Positions 55,360 through 64,000 of a DNA stretch of 64,000 nt are shown here, piece after piece; the first letter of the stretch is position 1; every line of letters starts with the position of its first letter. Position numbers and translations under genes: made by a program. Under the pieces are notes generated by a model. The model did not search any database and was not told the origin of the DNA. It saw only the letters and a program-made list of their open reading frames with translations. The DNA is taken from assembly GCF_013410665.1 (NCBI RefSeq), contig NZ_JACCFM010000001.1, positions 1,426,001 through 1,490,000 on the forward strand. The letters run 5' to 3'. The DNA comes from Leifsonia psychrotolerans. GTDB lineage: Bacteria > Actinomycetota > Actinomycetes > Actinomycetales > Microbacteriaceae.

Positions 55360-56246
55360 TAGAAGCATCCTATTGGACTTTCGATGGGGACCATCATCGA
55401 CACTTCCTTGCGGCCTGCCGATTCCAACAGGTCCCGTTTGGCTTCCTCGCGGGCGTCCTGCGCCTGCGCCCGCAACACGTCGGCAAGGGGCGTGCCGCGC
55501 TCCAACGCACCGATGAGCTGATCGACGAATCGGCTGAGCGCTGAGATCTGCAGGCGTTGCGTCAACGACGTGAGGGCTGTGGCCAGCGGCACCCCGGCGT
55601 GGACCTCGGCCACGACGCCGAACAGCTCTTTCGACACATCGCCGGAGCCTGCCTTCGACACTCGGCGCAGCCCATCGAGTATTCCCTCACCGGCCGACAG
55701 CGAGAGTGTCAAGAACTCAAGTACTGTCGGCAATTCACTCCGGATGCGCGCCACGCGGTGTGCGGCCGCACGCTGTAACAGCAGATCTCGCCCGAATGCT
55801 GCGGAAACGCCGCCCACAAGAGGAAGAAGAAGACGAGCGAGCAGGGGCAAGGCTTGAAATGCGGGGAGTAGCAATACCGCTGCGGACGCGAGCGCGATGC
55901 CGACAAGCGCCCAGACGAGTTGCAGTGCCCGAAAGGCATCAACGCTCTGCCGCGAACCCGATTGGCGAAGCCGCCGCTCGGTCGCGTCAGCGCCACCCAC
56001 CAGCGCTCCGAACGGGCGGACCATCCGTTGAATGAGCGGAGCGAAAATCGAGCCGAGAACCGGGATGGGGCTGACCGTGGTGCGTCCGACCACTTTGCGC
56101 GCCTCGACCGATACATCAAGCAGGGAGGGCGCAACTCGCGCCGCGAGCCGTGGTCGACCAAACCGCGGGGTCACGCTCACCAGCGACCACAGACCGAGAC
56201 CCAGCACACTCCCGAGGAACACTGCCCAGGCCATCGGGCTCGTCAC
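55359..56246 (-). pseudogene. tadC: tadC, truncated at the 3' end by element insertion
   Basis: Reads 283 native codons of a TadC-type inner-membrane platform protein, through the core SMMVP, then seven foreign residues (IESPIGC and F) and a stop supplied by the element. Membrane helices near residues 2-20, 90-135 and a T2SSF-type domain (LRRVSKAGSGDVSKELFGVVAEVHAG) are visible, but the last helix is missing. I chose the GTG at 56246, eight bases after GAGG. The intact gene would be about 312 residues. Confidence 0.88.
55386..55400. repeat. Right attachment-site core (attR)
   Basis: GGGGACCATCATCGA, identical to 37133-37147. Element DNA lies to its left and tadC 5' sequence to its right. Confidence 0.85.
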
Positions 56247-56270
56247 GAGAACCACCTCATTTGAACCACC

Positions 56271-57170
56271 TCACTGGAACCACCGGCGTTCCTCCGGCAA
56301 GCGTCCCAGCCTCACCATGATTCGGTAGGCCAGCACTGACACGACGAGCCCGCCCAGAATGACCGCCATACCGGCTGGCCGGTTGTAGGCCAGCGCCGCT
56401 TCGGGCCGGGTGTTCAACAACACGAGGATGATCCAGGGCGCCGCAACACCCAGTCGCGCCGCATTGAGGATCCATGATTGCCTCGCTTCGACCTCCATGC
56501 GTATCGCGGTGTCCTGACGCAGCCACCCCGCCAAGCTGCGCAAGACGACAACCAAGTCGGTACCGCCAACCTCCCGAGCCATTCGGAGGGTTTCCATGAT
56601 GCGATCTGCAGTGGGGTCGGCCAAGTCGCTCTTCAGGGTGTCGACACACTGCCCGAAATTTCCGGTTGCCCGGTATTCCAGTTCGAAACGTGCGAAGGAT
56701 CCGCGGGTCGCTATGGGTCCCACGTGCGCCAGGCTGCTGACGCTGTCGGGAAGCGCCAAACCCGACCGCACCGCGGACACCAGATGGTCCACAACATCGG
56801 GCCAAACCGTGCGGTTCGCTCGACGTCGCATCCGACCTCGCCACCCGACGAGGAGCGTGGGCACCGCGAGGGCAGCTCCGCCGGCGATCAGCGACAGCAC
56901 GCGCACCCCGACGATCGCCTCGGCGAGCGAGGAAGCCGCAACGCCGAGCACGAGCGAGACGCTGCCGACCGCCGCGGGAGAGACCCGACCGAGCCCTGCC
57001 TGCGCGAGTTTCGAATTGGCCGCAGCGATGACGCGGCGGCCCAGATGGTTCGGTGACCCGGTCGCGGTGCTGCCGTCCGACGAGGCCGTCGTCTGCCCGA
57101 TCGGCCAGAGAAACGGCGAGGCGATCAACAGCAGGCCCGCACCGAGAACGCAACCGAGAACAATGCTCAT
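56271..57170 (-). CDS. tadB: Tad pilus platform protein TadB
   Basis: 299 residues from an ATG that overlaps the tadA stop by one base. Membrane helices lie near residues 3-20 and 60-105 and in the last 60 residues. The cytoplasmic T2SSF domain contains WPDVVDHLVSAVRSGLALPDSVSSLAHVGP and RMAREVGGTDLVVVLRSLAGWL. With TadC it forms the inner-membrane platform on which TadA acts. Confidence 0.88.
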   Translation of the reverse strand: MSIVLGCVLGAGLLLIASPFLWPIGQTTASSDGSTATGSPNHLGRRVIAAANSKLAQAGLGRVSPAAVGSVSLVLGVAASSLAEAIVGVRVLSLIAGGAALAVPTLLVGWRGRMRRRANRTVWPDVVDHLVSAVRSGLALPDSVSSLAHVGPIATRGSFARFELEYRATGNFGQCVDTLKSDLADPTADRIMETLRMAREVGGTDLVVVLRSLAGWLRQDTAIRMEVEARQSWILNAARLGVAAPWIILVLLNTRPEAALAYNRPAGMAVILGGLVVSVLAYRIMVRLGRLPEERRWFQ

Positions 57171-58399
57171 CAGTCGCTCGACCGCAAGACGACGGCAGGA
57201 TCGAGCCCGGCCGCCGCGAACTTCGACATTTTGGATGGGAAGGCGCCTGTCGGCTGAAGCACCCCGTCGATCACAACAAAGAGGGGGCTCGCGTCGACCG
57301 CTGCGCCGTTCAGCTGCCCGCTCGGAGCGAGGATCTCGCTCACCCGCCGATGCCCACGTCGGTTCAGCTCGCAGTGCACGACGATGTCGATACACCCGGC
57401 GACCGTGGGCAACACGAATGCCGCATCAATGTTCGGCCCGGCAAGAAGCGGGAGCGTCGAAAGCTTCACGAGCGCATCTCTGGCGCTGTTGGCATGGATG
57501 GAACACATGCCGGGCAGACCGCTGTTCAAAGCGATCAAGAGGTCAAGGCTCTCGGCCTCACGCACCTCGCCCACCACGATGCGGTCAGGTCGCATCCGCA
57601 ATGCCTCTTTGATCAGTCGACGCAGAGTGATTTCCCCCGTGCCCTCGAGGCTTGGCTGGCGGCACTGCATCGCCACGACATCTCGCGCACTCACGTCGAG
57701 TTCAAAGGTCTCCTCAACGGTGACAATGCGTTCGGCGCTTCGACTACTCGATAACAAGGCGCCCAGCAGTGTCGTCTTGCCGGTCTGGGTGGCCCCGGAG
57801 ACCAGAATGTTCTGACCGGCCCACACGCACATGCGCAGGAATTCTGCCGCTTGCAGGGTGAGCGAATCACGTTCGACGAGCCGATGCAGATCACGGATGC
57901 GACGAGTGAACTTGCGAATATTGACCGACCAGTATCGGCGGGTGATGTCGGGAATGACCGCGTGAAGCCGAGAGCCGTCGGGCAATGATGCGTCGACGAA
58001 CGGTGAGGAGAAGTCGATGCGTCTTCCGGATGCCTGCAGCATGCGCTCCACGACGTCGCGCACGCTCTGCTCGGTCATCACAAGCGGGGTGAGCTCAGCG
58101 ACACCACTGCGTGCGACGAAGATTCGGGTGGGCGAATTGATCCAGATTTCTTCGATGCCCGGGTCGTCAAGAAACGGCTGTAACACCCCAAACCCTGTCA
58201 AGCACGCGATGACTTCTTGCGTCGCCGCTCGCTCATCGTCAAGCATCGGCACGGCACCACCCAGGGCGCGTTCGCTATAGCGACGCACTTCATCGCCCAC
58301 ATATTGATTGGCAAGACGGCCATCATCAGCCAGGTCGAGCCCCTCCTGACGCACGCGCACCCGCACCCGCTCGGTGATCACACGCACAGCCTCACTCAT
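57170..58399 (-). CDS. tadA: Tad pilus assembly ATPase TadA (CpaF family)
   Basis: 409 residues from an ATG with AGGG upstream; the open frame extends further but lacks a start context. It has the N-terminal CpaF domain, then Walker A VSGATQTGKTTLLGALL near residue 200, the Asp-box ERIVTVEETFEL and Walker B MRPDRIVVGEVREAESLDLL. The His box GMCSIHANSARDALVKL is also present. It powers pilus extension. It is the first recognisable gene of tadA-tadB-tadC; no tadZ/cpaE gene precedes it here. Confidence 0.93.
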   Translation of the reverse strand: MSEAVRVITERVRVRVRQEGLDLADDGRLANQYVGDEVRRYSERALGGAVPMLDDERAATQEVIACLTGFGVLQPFLDDPGIEEIWINSPTRIFVARSGVAELTPLVMTEQSVRDVVERMLQASGRRIDFSSPFVDASLPDGSRLHAVIPDITRRYWSVNIRKFTRRIRDLHRLVERDSLTLQAAEFLRMCVWAGQNILVSGATQTGKTTLLGALLSSSRSAERIVTVEETFELDVSARDVVAMQCRQPSLEGTGEITLRRLIKEALRMRPDRIVVGEVREAESLDLLIALNSGLPGMCSIHANSARDALVKLSTLPLLAGPNIDAAFVLPTVAGCIDIVVHCELNRRGHRRVSEILAPSGQLNGAAVDASPLFVVIDGVLQPTGAFPSKMSKFAAAGLDPAVVLRSSD

Positions 58400-58491
58400 G
58401 CCCTGAATGATGCTCCGATCCGCGCGCCGCGCGTGAAACTTATCCACAGGCAAAACGGGTCTCCCCCGCCAAGTACACTTGAACCGCACTC

Positions 58492-58573
58492 GCGGGAGTG
58501 GTGAAATTGGCAGACACGCAGGATTTAGGTTCCTGTGCTTTCGAGCGTGAGGGTTCAAGTCCCTTCTCCCGCA
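58492..58573 (+). tRNA. tRNA-Leu (anticodon UAG)
   Basis: 82 bases. GCGGGAG pairs with CTCCCGC, the anticodon loop is TTTAGGT (TAG), there is a long class II variable arm, the T-loop is TTCAAGT and the discriminator is A. No CCA is encoded. Confidence 0.95.
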
Positions 58574-58658
58574 CACGGCGTCGGTGAAAACAGACCGACT
58601 CAGTTCGCGACCGCGAGCCCCTCTCAACGGCCGTGTGGCTGCCACCCAGGCAAGTAGG

Positions 58659-58677
58659 TTAGGATCGCCTTACCAAA
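58659..58677 (+). promoter_or_regulatory. DtxR/IdeR-like iron box upstream of the heme oxygenase
   Basis: TTAGGATCGCCTTACCAAA matches 16 of 19 positions of the iron-box pattern TTAGGTTAGCCTTACCTAA. It lies 27 bases before the heme oxygenase ATG, where a bound iron-loaded repressor would block transcription. Confidence 0.6.
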
Positions 58678-58703
58678 CCTTCCCACTCTGAGACAGGCAT
58701 TCC

Positions 58704-59357
58704 ATGACCTCGACACTGATAGCGGCACCCTTCGATCTCGCGGGGCACATCCGCGCGAGCTCCCAGAGCCAGCACACCAGCACCGAGAACCGATCGTTCA
58801 TTACAGAACTCATGGGCGGCTCGCTCTCGCTGGCTGCCTACACGCAGTATCTGGCACAGTACGCCTGGATCTACGAAGCGTTGGAAGACCTCATTGGGCG
58901 CGTTGACGTCAGCACAGTCCCCGGACTCGACGCACTGTTCGACCCGAGACTGGTTCGTATGAACGCGATCGAAGCTGACCTCGTCGCGCTGGGCGCGGCA
59001 CACTGGCGCGATATCTACCCACCCCTCGCTGCGACGGCCGAGTACGTTGAGCATCTGAGGGGCCTCGACGCGTCCGACGGCGTTCAGGCTCTCGCCCATC
59101 ACTACACGCGCTACCTCGGTGACCTTTCGGGCGGCCAGGCAATCGCATCGCTCGTGGCCCGCCACTATGGGGCCGCTCCCGAGCAGCTGCGCTTCTTTCG
59201 CTTCGAGCAGATCGAGAGCGTCGTTCGGTACAAGCGGGCTTACCGTGAAAATTTGAACCGTCTTGACCTAACTGACGAGCAGGTGAGACTCCTGGTCGCC
59301 GAAGTCGACGCCTCATTCTCGTTCAACGGCGCGTTGTTCGACGCCCTGGCGGCCTAA
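58704..59357 (+). CDS. hmuO: Heme oxygenase (biliverdin-producing, HmuO type)
   Basis: 217 residues. It opens heme to biliverdin, CO and iron. The heme-ligand region is near residue 24 (SQSQHTSTENRSFITELMGGSL), and the distal helix signature HHYTRYLGDLSGGQAIASL is near residue 132. The iron box upstream implies derepression when iron is scarce. No heme uptake transporter is adjacent. A DedA gene starts two bases after its stop. Confidence 0.93.
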   Translation: MTSTLIAAPFDLAGHIRASSQSQHTSTENRSFITELMGGSLSLAAYTQYLAQYAWIYEALEDLIGRVDVSTVPGLDALFDPRLVRMNAIEADLVALGAAHWRDIYPPLAATAEYVEHLRGLDASDGVQALAHHYTRYLGDLSGGQAIASLVARHYGAAPEQLRFFRFEQIESVVRYKRAYRENLNRLDLTDEQVRLLVAEVDASFSFNGALFDALAA

Positions 59358-59359
59358 GT

Positions 59360-60037
59360 ATGCTCCACGCGTCAGCGCTCGACGGCCAGCTCGACGAGCT
59401 GCTCGGGCACAGCGGAGCAATTCTGTTCTACCTCGTCATCTGGGGTCTGGTTTTTGCCGGCACCGCACTTTTTCTCGGCGTCTTCATTCCATTCGTCACC
59501 GGTGATTCATTGCTGTTCGGCTCAGGCCTCGTTGCGGCATCCACGCCTAACCTGAGCATCGCCGTGCTTGCCGTCGGCACCGGTATCGCAGCGTTCTTGG
59601 GCGACCAGGTCGGCTTCCTGCTCGGCCGCCGGTATGGTCGCGGCTACCTGGATCGGCACGGCGGTCGGCGCACCCGCGTTGCAATTGCGAAGACCGAGAA
59701 TTTCTACCGCAAATTCGGCTGGTGGTCCGTGGTGATCGCCCGCTTCATGCCCTGGGGCCGGGTCTTTGTTCCGGTTGTGGCCGGCGTCGGCCGCATGAAT
59801 TACTACAAGTTCTTGAGCAGCAACGCCGTGGGCGCTCTGGCTTGGGGCGTTGGGCTCACCCTGATCGGGTACTACGCTGCTGCGATTCCAGGAGTCAAGA
59901 ACGCGGCGTATGTCATTGCCGGCGTCTTCATCGCCGCATCGATCATCTTCGGATTCCGCACCTGGCGAGAAGACCGACGCGAGACACGCGAGGCAGCAGC
60001 GAAAGCCCAGGTGTCCGACCAGATCTCTGGGGAGTAG
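59360..60037 (+). CDS. DedA family membrane protein
   Basis: 225 residues with about five hydrophobic segments. Family marks are GVFIPFVTGDSLLFGSGLVA, GDQVGFLLGRRYGR, FMPWGRVFVPVVAGVGRMNYYKF and a closing helix near residue 190. DedA/VTT proteins move lipids or maintain membrane potential; some are flippases for undecaprenyl phosphate. It is translationally close to hmuO and so may share its iron control. Confidence 0.88.
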   Translation: MLHASALDGQLDELLGHSGAILFYLVIWGLVFAGTALFLGVFIPFVTGDSLLFGSGLVAASTPNLSIAVLAVGTGIAAFLGDQVGFLLGRRYGRGYLDRHGGRRTRVAIAKTENFYRKFGWWSVVIARFMPWGRVFVPVVAGVGRMNYYKFLSSNAVGALAWGVGLTLIGYYAAAIPGVKNAAYVIAGVFIAASIIFGFRTWREDRRETREAAAKAQVSDQISGE

Positions 60038-60134
60038 CCGTGGGAGGAACGGTCGCCTAATCGGGCTAACCTGTACTTTGTACCTTCTACCGTCTCCGCT
60101 TTTAGAGCTGTCCAATGCATTATGGAGTTCACTC

Positions 60135-60863
60135 GTGTTCCACACTTCGCTCATCCCATGGCTCGACCCGGAGGTCATTCTCACCTCTGCGGGACCCTGG
60201 GCTCTCGTCGTCGTGTGTGCGATTGTCTTCGCCGAGACAGGACTGCTGATTGGTTTCCTGCTCCCCGGTGACACCCTTCTCGTCATCACCGGCCTCCTCA
60301 CAGGCACGCTGATTCAGATCGACATTTGGTGGGTCTGTCTCGCGATCGGGTTTGCCGCATTCCTCGGTGGTGAGGTGGGCTATCTCATCGGACACAAGTT
60401 GGGTCCGCGCGTCTTCGAACGCAAGGAATCAGGAATCTTCAGCGTCAAAAATGTCGAACGAACCAATGCGTTCTTCGCGAAGTTTGGCGGAATGGCCGTC
60501 ATCCTCGCCCGCTTCGTTCCCATCGTGCGTACCTTCGCTCCCGTAGCCGCCGGCGTTGGGCACATGAACTATCGCAAGTACTCGCTGTACAACTTCATCG
60601 GGGCAATGATCTGGGGCGCCGGGTTGACCTACTTCGGTTACCTCTTGAATCTCATCCCGCCCGTCGCCGATTTCGTCAAGTCCTATATCGACCTCATTCT
60701 GATCAGCGCAGTCGTCATCACCCTGATTCCCACGGTCATTCACTACCTGCAGTCCAGTGCGAAGGCAAAAAAGGCCAACCGCGAGGGGCAGACGGCGACT
60801 GGAAACCTCGTTTTACCGTCGGATGCCTTCAACACCGACCACGAGGGCAAGCACGAGGCCTAA
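60135..60863 (+). CDS. DedA family membrane protein, second copy
   Basis: 242 residues from a GTG with GGAG seven bases upstream. It shows ETGLLIGFLLPGDTLLVITGLL, GGEVGYLIGHKLGPRVF and RFVPIVRTFAPVAAGVGHMNYRKY, clearly paralogous to the gene before it, with a longer hydrophilic tail. The pair suggests an old duplication. Confidence 0.9.
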   Translation: MFHTSLIPWLDPEVILTSAGPWALVVVCAIVFAETGLLIGFLLPGDTLLVITGLLTGTLIQIDIWWVCLAIGFAAFLGGEVGYLIGHKLGPRVFERKESGIFSVKNVERTNAFFAKFGGMAVILARFVPIVRTFAPVAAGVGHMNYRKYSLYNFIGAMIWGAGLTYFGYLLNLIPPVADFVKSYIDLILISAVVITLIPTVIHYLQSSAKAKKANREGQTATGNLVLPSDAFNTDHEGKHEA

Positions 60864-60878
60864 CCCATCGCGCATCCG

Positions 60879-61790
60879 CTAGTGGTGCAGATGGTCTTCG
60901 TGTGCTGCGTGCTCGGCCGGTTCCAATTGAAACGTCGAGTGTTCCACGTCAAAGTGGTGCGCCAAACATTCCGCCAACCTGTCGAGGAGAGCACCTGCTC
61001 CCCCGCTGCTGAGTACCTGCGGTTCAACGACAACGTGAGCGCTGAACACATGGGCTCCCGAGGTGATCGCCCAGACATGCACATCGTGCACCGCAACGAC
61101 CCCAGCGGTGCCCAAGAGATGCGCCCGGATCTCAGCGACGTCGGTATCTGCCGGGGCGGACTCGCTGAGCACCCGCACCACATCCCGGAGCAGCGAGTAC
61201 GCACGCGGCACGATGAGCGCCGCAATCAGCAGCGAGGCGATCGCGTCGGCCTGTCCGAAGCCCGTGGTCAGGATGACGACTGCCGCCACGATGACGGCCA
61301 CGGAACCCAACGTGTCGCCGAGAACCTCGAGATACGCTCCGCGCATGTTGATCGACGCCTCAGCCGCCGGCCGCAGCACCAGCATCGCCACGATGTTCGC
61401 CCCCAAGCCGATGATCGCAACGACGAGCATCGGCGTCGCATGGAGTTCGGCCGATTCGGGACTGAGCAGTCGAGAGACGGCGCCAACCACCACGAAAGCC
61501 GCCACAACAATCAGAATGACGCCGTTGATGAGCGCGCCGAACACCTCGGCGCGCTGATAGCCGTAGGTTTGCCGGTCGGTGGCCGGACGCGCGGCGACAA
61601 GCGTCGCCGTCAGCGCGACACTGAGACCGGCGAGATCTGAAAACATGTGCCCGGCATCGGCCAAAAGAGCCAGAGAACCGCTGAGCCATGCGCCAATAAC
61701 TTCGACGACCAAAACGCACGCAACGATGCCGATCGCCACCGACAGTCTGCTGCGGTTCGTACCCGTTGAATGAGAATGATCGTGACCCAT
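60879..61790 (-). CDS. Cation diffusion facilitator (CzcD/ZitB-like metal exporter)
   Basis: 303 residues, six membrane helices with His-rich ends (MGHDHSHS at the start, HAAHEDHLHH at the end). Metal-site pairs lie in ADAGHMFSDLAGL (helix 2) and YLEVLGDTLGSVAV (helix 5), typical of Zn2+ exporters, and a cytoplasmic ferredoxin-like domain follows. Probably exports zinc, cobalt or cadmium in exchange for H+ or K+. Confidence 0.92.
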   Translation of the reverse strand: MGHDHSHSTGTNRSRLSVAIGIVACVLVVEVIGAWLSGSLALLADAGHMFSDLAGLSVALTATLVAARPATDRQTYGYQRAEVFGALINGVILIVVAAFVVVGAVSRLLSPESAELHATPMLVVAIIGLGANIVAMLVLRPAAEASINMRGAYLEVLGDTLGSVAVIVAAVVILTTGFGQADAIASLLIAALIVPRAYSLLRDVVRVLSESAPADTDVAEIRAHLLGTAGVVAVHDVHVWAITSGAHVFSAHVVVEPQVLSSGGAGALLDRLAECLAHHFDVEHSTFQLEPAEHAAHEDHLHH

Positions 61791-61796
61791 ACCTCC

Positions 61797-61802
61797 ACGG
61801 TA
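61797..61802 (-). promoter_or_regulatory. -10 box of a leaderless promoter for the CDF gene
   Basis: TACCGT lies six bases (GGAGGT) before the ATG at 61790. The GGAGGT touches the start codon and is too close to be a normal ribosome site. Confidence 0.45.
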
Positions 61803-61883
61803 CGAGCCTTTCTCAACGGAAGCCAGCCCGCGCGCTAGTTGGGAATGAGTGTTGTTCTCAGCAGCGCGGGCCGGGCAATCCCG

Positions 61884-62477
61884 CTACGGTCGCAGCAACT
61901 CCGTCAGCACCGGGACGAGTTCGCCGAAGGCGATCGCACGGTGACTCTCGGCATCTTTCACACCAGGCGCCAAGTCGGCGGCCGAGCTGTCATGACCGTT
62001 CGGTTTGAAGATCGGGTCATACCCGAAGCCGCCCTCCCCGGTGGCCTCCCGCAGTATCTGACCCGGCCAGATCCCTGTCACATGCCGTTCCGTTCCGTCA
62101 GGCAGTGCAAGTGCGGCGACACAGGTGAAATGGGCACCACGATGCTCGTCGGCCATGTCGCTGATCTGCCAGAGCACCAAGCGCAGATTCTCTGCACCGT
62201 CCCGGCCCGGCCCAGCCCAGCGCGCTGAGAAGATGCCGGGCGACCCACCCAAGACATCGACACAGATGCCCGAGTCGTCGGCGATCGCCGGCAGCCCCGT
62301 GTGGGCTGCCGCGGCGCGTGCCTTGATCAAGGCGTTCTCTGCGAAGGTCGCGCCGTCTTCAACGGGCTCCGGCCCGTCATAGGCCAGTACTTCGATGCCC
62401 GGCAGCGTCACGTCGAGGATGCGGCGCAGCTCGTCGACTTTATGCTGGTTGTGTGTAGCGAGGACGACACGGTTCAC
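61884..62477 (-). CDS. rdgB: Non-canonical purine NTP pyrophosphatase (RdgB/HAM1)
   Basis: 197 residues. [17 protein letters not shown] at the start, [46 protein letters not shown] and [11 protein letters not shown] are the family blocks. It hydrolyses dITP, XTP and similar to monophosphates, keeping them out of DNA and RNA. It overlaps rph by four bases. Confidence 0.95.
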   Translation of the reverse strand: MNRVVLATHNQHKVDELRRILDVTLPGIEVLAYDGPEPVEDGATFAENALIKARAAAAHTGLPAIADDSGICVDVLGGSPGIFSARWAGPGRDGAENLRLVLWQISDMADEHRGAHFTCVAALALPDGTERHVTGIWPGQILREATGEGGFGYDPIFKPNGHDSSAADLAPGVKDAESHRAIAFGELVPVLTELLRP

Positions 62478-63214
62478 GCGCGGTTCTCCAGTGCAATCTT
62501 CTGAAACTCCGTGAGGTTCACCGCGCCGGCGAGGGCGAGATCCAGAAGCGAATCGAGCTCGCGTCGGTCGAATGGCGCCCCCTCAGCAGTGCCTTGCACC
62601 TCGACGAACAGGCCGCGGCCGGTGACGACGACATTCATGTCCGTCTCGGCACGCACATCTTCGGTGTATTCCAGATCGAGCATCGGTTCACCGTCGATGA
62701 TGCCGACCGAAACGGCCGAGAGGCTGTCGATCAGCGGCTGTGCCTTCTGTCCGATGAACTTCTTGGTGCGGCCCCACTCCAGCGCATCGGCAAGGGCAAC
62801 GTAGGCGCCGGTGATTGCGGCCGTTCGCGTGCCGCCATCCGCCTGCAGAACGTCGCAGTCAATGACGATGGTGTTCTCGCCAAGCGCCTTCATGTCGACG
62901 ACGGCACGCAGGCTGCGCCCGATCAACCGGCTGATCTCATGCGTGCGGCCGCCGATCTTGCCCCTGACCGATTCACGGTCCATGCGAGAGTTGGTCGACC
63001 GAGGAAGCATCGAATATTCGGCGGTCACCCAGCCTTTGCCCTTGCCGGCCATCCAGCGCGGCACACCATTGGTGAATGAGGCGGTGCAGAGCACCTTGGT
63101 GCGCCCGAACGAGATCAGGGCGGACCCCTCGGCCTGGGCACTCCAGCCGCGTTCGATGGTGACGGGGCGAAGCTGGTCGTTGGTGCGGCCATCGGCACGC
63201 AGAATGTCGGTCAC
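62474..63214 (-). CDS. rph: Ribonuclease PH
   Basis: 246 residues from a GTG with AAGGAG upstream. [30 protein letters not shown], the basic RNA-binding loop and [19 protein letters not shown] are diagnostic. It trims tRNA 3' ends phosphorolytically. It overlaps murI and rdgB, forming the usual murI-rph-rdgB run. Confidence 0.96.
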   Translation of the reverse strand: MTDILRADGRTNDQLRPVTIERGWSAQAEGSALISFGRTKVLCTASFTNGVPRWMAGKGKGWVTAEYSMLPRSTNSRMDRESVRGKIGGRTHEISRLIGRSLRAVVDMKALGENTIVIDCDVLQADGGTRTAAITGAYVALADALEWGRTKKFIGQKAQPLIDSLSAVSVGIIDGEPMLDLEYTEDVRAETDMNVVVTGRGLFVEVQGTAEGAPFDRRELDSLLDLALAGAVNLTEFQKIALENRA

Positions 63215-64000
63215 TGGTTCTCCTTGACGGGGGTGGACGGGGAAAGCGTGCGGGCCGCGGCGAGGTCGTGAAGATTGACAGAGCCGGTCTCAATCAGATC
63301 GACCTGGGACACTTCCGGACCGATCAGACGGTGGGCCAGGGCAAGAAAATCTTCGGCGCTGTCGCCCGTTGCCTCATAACGGTAGCTGGGCGGGTTGCCC
63401 CGCGCACGAAGCAGGTTTTGACCGACCAAAACGCGGTAAACATCATTGGCGGTCTCGGTGTCGCTCGAGACCAGAGCGACGTCCTCGCCCATGACGTACG
63501 AAATGGCGCCTTTGAGGAAGGGATAGTGGGTGCAGCCCAGAACGAGAGTGTCAATGCCCGACGCTTTCAAGGGTGCCAAGTACATTTCGGCCACGGCCAG
63601 CACCTCGTCCCCCGTTGTCACACCGGCTTCGACGAATTCAACAAATCGGGGACAGGCCTGGCTGAACAGCTGAATCTGGGTGGCTGCGGCGAACGCATCG
63701 TCGTACGCGCGCGAATTGACGGTTCCCGCTGTGCCGATCACGCCGACCCGATTGTTGCGCGTGGTGCCGACCGCGCGACGCACCGCCGGCTGAATGACCT
63801 CGATGACGGGAACGCTGTAGCGCTCCCGCGCGTCACGCAGCATGGCCGCGGATGCTGTGTTGCAGGCTATGACCAGCATCTTGACGTCTTGGGCCACCAG
63901 GTCGTCGAGTACGTCGAGTGCGTAGCCACGCACGTCTGCGATCTTCTTCGGACCGTACGGCGAGTGTGCCGTGTCTCCGATATAGAGAATGGATTCGTTG
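63211..64000 (-). CDS. murI: Glutamate racemase, 5' end cut by the window edge
   Basis: The frame enters from the right edge with [21 protein letters not shown] and runs to 63211, about 262 residues. [19 protein letters not shown] and [15 protein letters not shown] carry the two catalytic cysteines. It makes D-glutamate for peptidoglycan. The true start lies beyond 64000. Confidence 0.95.
   Translation of the reverse strand, partial: NESILYIGDTAHSPYGPKKIADVRGYALDVLDDLVAQDVKMLVIACNTASAAMLRDARERYSVPVIEVIQPAVRRAVGTTRNNRVGVIGTAGTVNSRAYDDAFAAATQIQLFSQACPRFVEFVEAGVTTGDEVLAVAEMYLAPLKASGIDTLVLGCTHYPFLKGAISYVMGEDVALVSSDTETANDVYRVLVGQNLLRARGNPPSYRYEATGDSAEDFLALAHRLIGPEVSQVDLIETGSVNLHDLAAARTLSPSTPVKENQ

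Larger units (their letters stand above)
37133..55400. mobile_element. 18.25-kb serine-integrase element inserted in tadC
   Basis: Bounded by 15-bp direct repeats lying inside the two halves of tadC. The large serine recombinase begins just inside the right end. The cargo is a AAA+ helicase, a family A DNA polymerase, a sigma factor, an HTH protein, a tyrosine recombinase, a BsuBI/PstI-type restriction-modification pair, a Gly-rich surface protein and several small genes. No capsid, portal, terminase, relaxase or type IV secretion gene is visible. It may be a self-replicating integrative plasmid, a phage satellite, or a capsid-less remnant of a phage. Confidence 0.9.

Overview
The window looks like chromosome of a high-GC actinobacterium, most likely a Microbacteriaceae member. 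The grounds are gene content and signals: an ilvD-ilvB-ilvN-ilvC run, a BioMNY biotin transporter, an otsA-otsB fusion, an actinobacterial Tad pilus locus, a tmRNA with the tag ANSKRTDFALAA, and many leaderless promoters in which a TANNNT box sits 6-7 bases before the start codon. Both window edges cut genes: a membrane protein on the left and murI on the right.

Layout. 1-3.2 kb: two small membrane proteins, CutC and an M81 (MlrC-like) peptidase, all on the minus strand. 3.3-8.5 kb: the branched-chain amino acid operon, ending in a strong hairpin. 8.6-14.8 kb: trehalose and central carbon genes (OtsAB fusion, Zwf, a GH15 trehalase/glucoamylase-like enzyme). 14.9-16.8 kb: bioYMN. 16.9-25.3 kb: an FKBP lipoprotein, cardiolipin synthase, an AI-2E family exporter, glutamate decarboxylase, tRNA-Lys and HisN. 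25.4-32.6 kb: a broken gene, a potassium channel, tmRNA plus smpB, ftsX, ftsE with an unusual long tail, and prfB. 32.7-35.5 kb: an MFS transporter, a pentapeptide-repeat protein and an EamA exporter.

35.5-58.4 kb holds the main discovery. A Tad pilus operon (tadA, tadB, tadC, a small pilin-like protein, two TadE-like proteins and a TadG-like protein) is split inside tadC by about 18.25 kb of foreign DNA. The two junctions share the 15 bases GGGGACCATCATCGA. Joining the flanks across this core restores an uninterrupted tadC of about 312 codons. A large serine recombinase begins about 20 bp inside the right junction, so the insert is very probably a serine-integrase element with attB in tadC. 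Its cargo is unusual. It has a AAA+ helicase next to a family A DNA polymerase with intact catalytic motifs, its own sigma-70-type factor, and a phage-like HTH protein beside a perfect 16-bp palindrome. It also has a second (tyrosine) recombinase, a BsuBI/PstI-type restriction-modification pair, and a membrane-anchored Gly-rich surface protein. I see no capsid, portal, terminase or conjugation genes. Several small genes in it are broken by single-base frameshifts.

58.4-64 kb: tRNA-Leu, a heme oxygenase behind a DtxR/IdeR-like iron box, two DedA proteins, a CDF metal exporter, and the housekeeping run murI-rph-rdgB.

All assignments come from reading motifs and translations by eye. No database search or composition statistic was computed.
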